Source: Bacteroidales bacterium UBA2295 (GTDB taxonomy: Bacteria; Bacteroidota; Bacteroidia; Bacteroidales; Tenuifilaceae). Taken from it: a stretch of DNA of 30,277 bases. The stretch is taken from the NCBI GenBank assembly GCA_002345825.1, contig DDWD01000060.1:1-30277 (forward strand), read 5' to 3'. The number at the start of each line of letters is the position of its first letter. Position 1 is the first letter of the stretch. The position numbers and the translations under genes were made by a program. This document shows positions 21,646 to 28,364 of the stretch, piece after piece. The notes below the pieces were generated by a model. The model made no database searches. It saw nothing but the letters and a program-made list of their open reading frames with translations, and was not told the DNA's origin.

Positions 21646-22629
21646 TTGAAAAGGCTAATATCAATAGCTATAATCTTGGCTCTTGGCTTTGGAGTGAGCG
21701 CTCAAGCAATATTCAAGCGTACCACAAAACTTATGGGCAGCCGATTTGAAATAACTGTGGTAGCCAACGACTCAGTTCAAGCTAACTATTATATAAATGC
21801 TGCAGTTTCAGATATTTCACGAATAGAAAAGCTAATCTCCTCATGGGATCCAAATTCGCAAACAGCTGAGATAAATAGATATGCAGGAATAAAGCCAGTA
21901 AAGGTTGATTCGGAACTTTTTAGCCTAATTGAACGATCCATTGCCTTGTCAAAGCTAACGGATGGCGCATTTGATATTAGTTTTGCTTCAATAGAGCAAC
22001 TTTGGAGGTTTGATGGAAGTATGAGCCATATCCCCTCCGAAGAAAAGATCAAACATTCTGTAAGCCTAATTGGTTATGAAAACATTGAACTTAACCGCGA
22101 GGATAGTACAGTACTTCTGAGGAAAGTGGGTGTGAAAATTGGTTTTGGAGCAATTGGCAAGGGCTATGCTGCAGATAAGGCAAAGGACTTGTTGGTTGAC
22201 CAAGGGGTGAATGCCGGTATTATTAACGCCTCAGGCGATATGACAACTTGGGGCACACAGCCTAATGGACAAGAGTGGAAAGTTGCCATTACAAACCCAT
22301 TAGATAAGCATAAGGCTTTTGCTATTCTACCAGTTACAAATGGAGCCGTAGTAACATCGGGTGATTACGAAAAATTTGTTATCCTACAGGGTAAAAGATA
22401 TTCTCATATTATTGATCCCAGGACGGGTTATCCATCCTCAGGTATTATTAGTGTTTCTGTTTTTGCACCAAAAGCCGAGCTGGCCGATGCCCTTGCAACA
22501 TCAGTTTTTGTTATGGGGGTTGAGGTAGGATTAAACAGAATTAATCAACTTCCAAATGTAGAGTGTGTTATAATCGACGACATAGGAAATATATTTACTT
22601 CGCGAAAAATTAAAATTGAAAGTTTATGA
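21646..22629 (+). CDS. apbE: FAD:protein FMN transferase (ApbE)
   Basis: 327 aa. TTG start 21646 is chosen because it gives a clean signal peptide MKRLISIAIILALGFGVSAQ; it is 3 nt after the thioredoxin stop. ApbE motifs are complete: LMGSRFEITV (about 29-38), WDPNSQTAEINRYAG, GAFDISFASIEQLWRF, IGFGAIGKGYAADKAKDLL, INASGDMTTWG, NGAVVTSGDYEKF, YSHIIDPRTGYPSSG and ADALATSVFVMG with the Mg2+-binding Asp and Thr. It transfers FMN from FAD to a Thr/Ser of exported electron-transfer proteins. The target is probably outside this window, as neither DUF4266 nor DUF3570 has a clear D-[ST]-G-A-[ST] flavinylation site. It overlaps the DUF4266 gene by 4 bp. Confidence 0.93.
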   Translation: MKRLISIAIILALGFGVSAQAIFKRTTKLMGSRFEITVVANDSVQANYYINAAVSDISRIEKLISSWDPNSQTAEINRYAGIKPVKVDSELFSLIERSIALSKLTDGAFDISFASIEQLWRFDGSMSHIPSEEKIKHSVSLIGYENIELNREDSTVLLRKVGVKIGFGAIGKGYAADKAKDLLVDQGVNAGIINASGDMTTWGTQPNGQEWKVAITNPLDKHKAFAILPVTNGAVVTSGDYEKFVILQGKRYSHIIDPRTGYPSSGIISVSVFAPKAELADALATSVFVMGVEVGLNRINQLPNVECVIIDDIGNIFTSRKIKIESL

Positions 22630-22838
22630 AACGAAAAGTACTATTGGCATTGGTACTTTGCAGCACAATGGTTTCGTGCGTTGCTGTAAAGGAGTACGAA
22701 AAGGTTCGGATTAATGATCCCGATATGGTACTTGCTGAAAAGAAATCGGATAGATATATTCTAACCTTTCAAGCCTACCGCGAAGCGGCAACAGGGGCAA
22801 ATGGTGGGAAAACTGGTGGTGGCTGTGGATGCAACTAA
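22626..22838 (+). CDS. DUF4266 lipoprotein with GGGCGCN C-terminus
   Basis: 70 aa. Lipoprotein signal MKRKVLLALVLCSTMVSC, lipobox VSC (Cys18). The mature peptide is only about 53 residues: EYEKVRINDPDMVLAEKK, then FQAYREAATGANGG and a Gly-rich tail ending GGGCGCN. This is the DUF4266 pattern, with the strongly conserved CGCN end. Two terminal cysteines spaced C-G-C suggest metal binding, disulfide exchange or a covalent modification; DUF4266 genes regularly neighbour thioredoxin, ApbE and DUF3570 genes as here. It overlaps ApbE by 4 bp. Confidence 0.88.
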   Translation: MKRKVLLALVLCSTMVSCVAVKEYEKVRINDPDMVLAEKKSDRYILTFQAYREAATGANGGKTGGGCGCN

Positions 22839-22864
22839 TCAATTTAAATCAGATCTCCAAAAAG

Positions 22865-24205
22865 ATGGTAAACATTAAAATAATTGTAGCATTTAGCTTG
22901 TTCCTATTGTTCTATTCTGGAACTGTGTATTCCCAAGCCCACGACACATCAACCGTGTACAAGAAACGAGTGCTCGAAGCTGTTGAGATTGATTTTTTGA
23001 CCAGTATTTATGGACAAGATGGCAACAATGCGGCAGTAACCGGAGGAAAGGGAACCGAGCAGTTAATCAATGGTACCGGTGCAATTGTAATATCTTTGCC
23101 ACTTAATGCCGATGATGTACTTACAATTGATGCTTCTGTGTCGGCATATTCCTCTGCTTCATCAAGTAATATTAATCCTTTTGATGGGAAAAGTGGAATT
23201 GCCGATCCTTTTGTGGCAAGCTCTGGGGCTTCAAGACAAGATGTTTGGTCCAACTACAGCGCATCATATTCCCATAGTTCCGACAATAGGAACAGAATTT
23301 GGTCAGCAAAAGCTTCAATTTCCTCAGAGTACGATTACTTTTCGGTTGGTTTAGGTGGCGACTACGCAACTCTTTTTAACCAAAAGAACACTGAGCTTAG
23401 CGTTCATCTGAGTGCGTATATAGATTCATGGAGACCCATTTATCCAGTTGAACTTAGAGACCCAAGTAGCTCTTCATCCGATGATGACGACGATGAACAC
23501 TTTAATATTAATAACCACATAATTTCGGGAAATATTAACTATGCACCAGATTTCGATCCTTTGCAGGAGAAGGGGCGTTACTCCTATACACTTGGATTTG
23601 GTTTTGCCCAAATTCTTAGCAAATCCCTTCAGGGTTCACTTGCATTCGACATCGTTAAACAGGAGGGCTTATTGTCTACTCCTTTTCAAAGGGTTTACTT
23701 TGCCGATGTGGCCGATTCCTTTATCGAGAACTTTCACCTTGCCGAGGATATAGAAAGGCTGCCCAATTCCCGTTTAAAGCTGGCTGCTGGAGGGAGGTTA
23801 AACTATTATATAAATGAAATATTTGTTTTGCGATCGTTTTACAGATTCTACTCTGACGATTGGGGGATTGTATCGCATACAGCGTACCTTGAAATACCCA
23901 TAAGGATTAGTGACAAGATAACATTGTACCCATCTTACCGGTTCTATAATCAAACTAATTCAACATATTTTGCACCATACAATCAGCATCTATCCACAAA
24001 TCCATTTTACACCTCCGATTATGATTTATCGCAATACCATGCGAATCAATATAGCTTCGGAATAACCTATACCGACATCTTTGCCCAATCTTGTGTGTGG
24101 CGATTTGGACTTAAAACCCTTGATTTGAAAGTTACTTACTACAATCGAAATACATTTTTCGAATCGTTTATTATTTCAGCCGGAACAAAATTTATATTCG
24201 ACTAG
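22865..24205 (+). CDS. DUF3570 predicted outer-membrane beta-barrel
   Basis: 446 aa from ATG 22865; an upstream ATG 22829, overlapping DUF4266 by 10 bp, would add 12 polar residues before the signal peptide and is less likely. Signal peptide MVNIKIIVAFSLFLLFYSGT then VYSQ. The mature protein has the DUF3570 opening VEIDFLTSIYGQDGNNAAVT GGKGTE and then many amphipathic strands (SYSHSSDNRNRIWSAKASIS, YSFGITYTDIFA), ending in FIISAGTKFIFD with a terminal aromatic-type strand, as in outer-membrane barrels. A Ser/Asp-rich loop (SSSSSDDDDDEHF, around 23467-23505) is probably extracellular. It is the last gene of the operon and perhaps the exit port or anchor for the DUF4266/redox partner. Confidence 0.88.
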   Translation: MVNIKIIVAFSLFLLFYSGTVYSQAHDTSTVYKKRVLEAVEIDFLTSIYGQDGNNAAVTGGKGTEQLINGTGAIVISLPLNADDVLTIDASVSAYSSASSSNINPFDGKSGIADPFVASSGASRQDVWSNYSASYSHSSDNRNRIWSAKASISSEYDYFSVGLGGDYATLFNQKNTELSVHLSAYIDSWRPIYPVELRDPSSSSSDDDDDEHFNINNHIISGNINYAPDFDPLQEKGRYSYTLGFGFAQILSKSLQGSLAFDIVKQEGLLSTPFQRVYFADVADSFIENFHLAEDIERLPNSRLKLAAGGRLNYYINEIFVLRSFYRFYSDDWGIVSHTAYLEIPIRISDKITLYPSYRFYNQTNSTYFAPYNQHLSTNPFYTSDYDLSQYHANQYSFGITYTDIFAQSCVWRFGLKTLDLKVTYYNRNTFFESFIISAGTKFIFD

Positions 24206-24318
24206 TTAATACGTCAAAATTGCTTTCCGTTCAATAAATGGAGAAACTTTAGAACTAAAATTTCGTAGTATGTTAAAGGTTAGTTGAAACAGTTTCTTCA
24301 ACTATTTAAATTATTATT

Positions 24319-24561
24319 ATGTACAAAACCATTGCAATCCATACCCGATCAACCTACTGGACACATGTAGAAACCAACGATGAGTACAGCGTGGTAGATG
24401 CCGACGATTTGGCTAAGGAGATTGAAATTCAGTGCAACAAGTTTGCCGAGGAGGGCTTCGAGGTGATTTCCATTAATCCCATCACATCGGGTAGCTTTGC
24501 CAATGGCAATGGCTATGTGCATACCGAGAGCGTTATGATTACTGCTCGGCTCATAAAGTAG
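24319..24561 (+). CDS. Small protein of unknown function (DUF4177-like shape)
   Basis: 80 aa, no signal peptide, cytoplasmic. Sequence YKTIAIHTRSTYWTHVETND, then DLAKEIEIQCNKFAEEGFEV ISINPIT, GYVHTESVMITARLIK. The pattern 'LAxxIExxxNKxAEEGFEVISINPI ... MITARLI' is that of small proteins with an alpha-beta fold such as DUF4177, where an N-terminal strand, a helix and a terminal strand are followed by an I-T-A-R-L end. The assignment is tentative. A clear start and good codon use support a real gene. It stands alone, 113 bp after the DUF3570 gene. Confidence 0.6.
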   Translation: MYKTIAIHTRSTYWTHVETNDEYSVVDADDLAKEIEIQCNKFAEEGFEVISINPITSGSFANGNGYVHTESVMITARLIK

Positions 24562-24695
24562 TATGGGCTCACATATAGCTGTGTGATTTTCCCCTTAACA
24601 AATCCATAAAAAACTATATTGATTGCTCGTGCAGCAATTGATATTTCCTGTCGTCATTTCGTTCATATTACTAACTAATCAATATCAAGTACGAT

Positions 24696-25541
24696 ATGAA
24701 AAAAATGATTTCAGTTTCTTTTGTCCTTCTTTTTTTAAGTGCCTTTGCTTTTGCTCAGTCCAAAGTACAGCCTCCCAAAACTAAAGTGATGCCTTTGGGT
24801 GTTTTCCATTTCAATTACCCAAACCTCGATGCAGTTAAGGTAGCCAAGGAGGATCAAATTTCTGTTCTTAACGAGCCTTACCAATCGCAAATACTACATA
24901 TCGCCCAGGCTATAGCCGAGTTTAAACCTACTATTATTGCTGTAGAATCGAATCCTAAGAGACAGGCTAAATTGGATTCGCTTTATAGCGAGTACGTTTC
25001 AGGGCGATACACCCTTGCGAAAGATGAGATTTATCAGCTGGGCTTTAGATTAGCCAAGCTGCAGGAAGCCAATGGGGTACGTTGTGTTGACGATATGGGG
25101 AAATTTTATGAGCACGTAGGAGCTCTTTTTGGTGACTCTGTGCGCCTGTCGAAGTTGGAAGCATACAACGATAGCCTAATGAAGGTTGATAATTCCGAAG
25201 CGAGTAAAGTAAAGAATGTTATTGACGAGTTAATTCGTTTAAATCAGCCCGAGCGTATTAAGGAGCGACTGGGGGTTTACCTGTCGGGATTATTTTGTTA
25301 CGAGGAAACCGAGGGCGATTTTTGGGGAGTTGATTTTGAAACGAGCCGTTGGTATAGCCGTAATCTTAGAATCTTTAGGAATATTCAGCGAATTCCCCGA
25401 TCAACCGACGATAGAATTCTGCTGATTATTGGTTGTGAGCATCTCAACTTGCTATACCCTTTCTTTGATGCATCGCCCGAGTTCGAACTTGTTCCGTCAT
25501 TGCCCTACCTAGAGAAGGCAAAAGAGGCATCGTTGCAGTAA
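24696..25541 (+). CDS. Exported DUF5694 (TraB/ChaN-like) protein
   Basis: 281 aa. Signal peptide MKKMISVSFVLLFLSAFAFA with cleavage near Q21. Family motifs: VMPLGVFHFNYPNLDAVKV (about 30-48), FKPTIIAVESNPKRQAKLDS (about 75-94), YQLGFRLAKLQEANGVRCVD and LLIIGCEHLNLLYPFFDASP EFELVP. The GxFHF ... IxVE ... GCxH arrangement is typical of DUF5694 and related TraB/ChaN/TIKI-fold proteins, some of which bind metals or haem or act as peptidases; Gly-Cys-Glu-His here replaces the usual GCGH. Function not established. Monocistronic; convergent with the TPR-SpoIIE gene. Confidence 0.8.
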   Translation: MKKMISVSFVLLFLSAFAFAQSKVQPPKTKVMPLGVFHFNYPNLDAVKVAKEDQISVLNEPYQSQILHIAQAIAEFKPTIIAVESNPKRQAKLDSLYSEYVSGRYTLAKDEIYQLGFRLAKLQEANGVRCVDDMGKFYEHVGALFGDSVRLSKLEAYNDSLMKVDNSEASKVKNVIDELIRLNQPERIKERLGVYLSGLFCYEETEGDFWGVDFETSRWYSRNLRIFRNIQRIPRSTDDRILLIIGCEHLNLLYPFFDASPEFELVPSLPYLEKAKEASLQ

Positions 25542-25655
25542 AGGTTAATTTACTCAACTTTCGCATACAATTTATCCCCCTGATATATAGTCAATTAATT
25601 ATCTTTAAGACTTATATATACTTAGTAATGTACAGTTTAATTGTTTATACAAATA

Positions 25656-25730
25656 CTTTGTGAAACTCTGTGTAATCCTTCGTGAAACTTTGTGTTACAA
25701 CTCTTTTACTATTACACAAAAAACACAAAG
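25656..25730. repeat. CTTTGTG direct and inverted repeats between convergent genes
   Basis: CTTTGTGAAACTCTGTGTAAT (25656-25675 and on) is followed 22 bp later by a near copy CTTCGTGAAACTTTGTGTTA (25678-25697). CTTTGTGTT (25688-25696) then pairs with AACACAAAG (25722-25730). Such CTTTGTG-rich blocks recur in Bacteroidota intergenic DNA. They lie between convergent genes and may end transcription from both sides. Confidence 0.5.
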
Positions 25731-25814
25731 AAGACACAAAAATCGCAAAGAATAATATTTAAAGTACATAAATACAGGCATATATGCGTTAATATTTTGC
25801 TTGCGAAAGTAGAG

Positions 25815-28178
25815 TTAATTTATACGCACACCCATCACCAGCATATCGTCAACCTGCTTGTTTTCACCTTTATATTCCTCAATAGTGAACTGCAAGACAT
25901 CTTTTTGTTGATGGCAGCTGTGATGATGAACTGTTAAAAGAAGTTCGCGGAAGTTTTGCATCAAAAATTTGATGTTTTTGGGTCCACCAAACTGATCGGC
26001 ATAGCCGTCGGAATATAGGTATAGCATATCGCCCTTTTGCAGCTGAAACGATTTGTTGCTAAAGGGCTTATTGCCCAACACATGGTGTCCTATGGGCATC
26101 TTGTCGCCAAGCATTTCCATCAGTGCGACTCCCTCTTTCTGAGCTAACCGGTAATTGGTCGATATTTCATCCAGTTCAAAAGCGCCTGTTCTAACAATCA
26201 TCGCAGAAAGGTATGCACCGGCAAACTCCATCTCTAGACTTTGGGGATCGATAATGGCAATGGCCATATCCATTCCGTCGGCCTGATCGATTTTCCCCTT
26301 CTCCTGATTAAGCGACAGCAGCACCATGTCGCGCATTTGCGATAGGATACTGGCCGGTTTAACCTGGGTTTCGCGACTTACAATATCTCTTAGCAAGGTT
26401 ATGCCAAGCATACTCATGAAAGCGCCAGGAACTCCGTGCCCGGTGCAGTCGGCGGCTGCAATCATGATTTTCCCGTTATCCAGCTGCGATGTCCAGTAAA
26501 AATCGCCACTTACAATGTTTTTGGGCTTGTACAGTACAAACGATTCCCAGGGCAGCTGCTGCATGGTGTTTTGGCTGGGGAGTACAGCATTCTGTATGCG
26601 GCTTGCGTATGTTATGCTATCGGTTATTAGGCGTTGCTGCTCGGCAATTTGGTCGCGCTGGCGAGTAACAAAATCGCGTTGCTGCTCAATCTCCTCCTTT
26701 TGGCTTTCAATTTCCTCCTTCTGGTTGCTAATCTCAATATTCTGTTCAACCAGCAATTGGTTAATCCTGTTCTTTTCGCGGTAGGCATAAAAAATGAAGG
26801 CCGATAAAATGCCCGCTAGTAAAAACGCCACCACAAAGAATATTAGTACAACCCTTTGTCTTTCAAGTTTTGCCTGTTGCAGCGCCTCACGCTGTTGTGT
26901 TAAAAGTTCTTGTTCTTTTTCTCGCTTTTCAAACTCGTATTGCATTTCCAGCTTGGCAATATCGCTCGAGTTAAGGCTATCCTTGTAGTTTGTGTGATTC
27001 TTAAAAGCAGCCAAAGCTTTGCCCGAATCACCTAATTGTGAATAGATATTCGAAAGGCAAAGATATGCCTCACTAATATCGGGGATAATTCTATGTTTCT
27101 TTGCAAAGTCTAGACTCTGAGTAAAGTATCTATGCGCCAGCTTGGGGTTGTTGCTACGCATCTCAATTTTACCCAAATGGCGATATAATGATGCTAGGTC
27201 TAGGCTGTCGCCCACTTGCCCTTTTAGTGATATTGCTTTGCTAAGGTGGTTACGTGCCAGCTGGTCGTTACCTCGATCGAGAAAAATTACGCCTAGGCTA
27301 ATATGATTTGCAGCCTGTCCGTATATATTCTGTGTGTTTTTGTTGATTTCAAGAACCATCTGGGTGTACTCCAGTGCCTTATCGTAATTGCCCAACTTAT
27401 GATATATGCTGCCAATCTCGCTAAGGCTTAGGGTTACTCCCACGCTATTTCCCGTCTCTTGCTCAATTATTCGATAGTGCTTCAAGGCTGTTTCGGCATA
27501 CTGCATAGCCCTGTCTAGCAAGTCGAGCCGTTTAAAAAGGCGAGCAATACCCAGTGATGTCCAAGCTAAACCTTCTTTTTCATCCAATTCCTCGTGTATA
27601 TCCATTGCCTTTAAAAAGTGCTCTATGGAGTGCTGGTATTGACCTATCACGCTATACACATTGGCAAGATTCACCAAGGTGCGGGCTATTTCTGGTTTGC
27701 TGCTGATTGTAGTATTAAGCTCAAGCGCTTCAAGGTAGTAATCGAGAGCAACCAAATAGTTTGTCTGGAGTTGACTAACATTACCTAGGCGATTTAGGGC
27801 AAGAGCCTGGCCAGATAAGTCCCCACGTTCTTTCGCTATCTCAAGCGATACGTTAAAGTACTTGTTTGCTTGTTCAAACCTGTTTTGATTATAATATACA
27901 TAGCCCAGCTGGTGGTAAATTGCCTGAAGCTGGTCTGCATTTTTTGATTCCTGAGCGAAATCAATAGCAATATTTGCAAGAATTATTGATGAGTCTGGAT
28001 TCGCCTGTGTATATGATATTGATTTGGTTAACAGGCTATCGGTGATGTTGTTAATGTCTCTGGTTGGATGCGACTGACCATTAGCATATATAACAAAAAA
28101 AATTAGTAAAAAATTGAATAGTAGTGTCTTAATGCAACTGGTCATAGCGTTAATGCAGGTTTTAATAGTTACCATCAA
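25815..28178 (-). CDS. TPR-containing SpoIIE/PP2C-type serine phosphatase
   Basis: 787 aa. N-terminal signal or helix (TLLFNFLLIFFVIYANGQ, about 18-35); start at 28178 chosen, with Met12 (28145) an equally good alternative. Residues about 55-410 hold eight or so tetratricopeptide repeats (for example YHQLGYVYYNQNRFEQANKY, LGNYDKALEYTQMVLEI). A membrane helix near 443-462 (VVLIFFVVAFLLAGILSAFI) is followed by a coiled coil (NQKEEIESQKEEIEQQRD) and SITYASRIQNAVLP. The C-terminal SpoIIE domain (about 545-787) has GDFYWTSQ, AAADCTGHGVPGAFMSMLG, LYLYSDGYADQFGG and the final VDDMLVMGVRI, giving the metal-binding Asp residues. It dephosphorylates Ser/Thr of partner proteins, typically anti-sigma-antagonists. 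Divergent to a Cache-HAMP-GAF sensor gene. Confidence 0.92.
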   Translation of the reverse strand: MMVTIKTCINAMTSCIKTLLFNFLLIFFVIYANGQSHPTRDINNITDSLLTKSISYTQANPDSSIILANIAIDFAQESKNADQLQAIYHQLGYVYYNQNRFEQANKYFNVSLEIAKERGDLSGQALALNRLGNVSQLQTNYLVALDYYLEALELNTTISSKPEIARTLVNLANVYSVIGQYQHSIEHFLKAMDIHEELDEKEGLAWTSLGIARLFKRLDLLDRAMQYAETALKHYRIIEQETGNSVGVTLSLSEIGSIYHKLGNYDKALEYTQMVLEINKNTQNIYGQAANHISLGVIFLDRGNDQLARNHLSKAISLKGQVGDSLDLASLYRHLGKIEMRSNNPKLAHRYFTQSLDFAKKHRIIPDISEAYLCLSNIYSQLGDSGKALAAFKNHTNYKDSLNSSDIAKLEMQYEFEKREKEQELLTQQREALQQAKLERQRVVLIFFVVAFLLAGILSAFIFYAYREKNRINQLLVEQNIEISNQKEEIESQKEEIEQQRDFVTRQRDQIAEQQRLITDSITYASRIQNAVLPSQNTMQQLPWESFVLYKPKNIVSGDFYWTSQLDNGKIMIAAADCTGHGVPGAFMSMLGITLLRDIVSRETQVKPASILSQMRDMVLLSLNQEKGKIDQADGMDMAIAIIDPQSLEMEFAGAYLSAMIVRTGAFELDEISTNYRLAQKEGVALMEMLGDKMPIGHHVLGNKPFSNKSFQLQKGDMLYLYSDGYADQFGGPKNIKFLMQNFRELLLTVHHHSCHQQKDVLQFTIEEYKGENKQVDDMLVMGVRIN

Positions 28179-28364
28179 GATGCTAAATTAAGTTTTTTTA
28201 CCAATTGGTACAGCATAACCCTCAAATAATATGGCCGAAAACACTTTTTAAAAAGTAGATACTAATAAAACATTTTGTACTTTTAACCGTGAATAAAACT
28301 ACATTGCGGGCAATGTATTGGTTTTTAAGGGTTTTAACTAATCATTATTTAAACGAGTTACGGT
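28179..28364. promoter_or_regulatory. Divergent promoter region with 7-bp inverted repeat
   Basis: This 186-bp gap separates two divergent signalling genes. ACATTGC (28301-28307) and GCAATGT (28310-28316) are perfect inverted repeats separated by GG, lying about 50 bp before ATG 28365; they could be an operator or the stem of a leader hairpin. No exact TAnnTTTG box was found on either strand. Confidence 0.4.

Noticed and set aside
25656..25730. CRISPR array from short direct repeats
   Set aside because: Only two adjacent copies with no spacers of regular length and no cas genes nearby.
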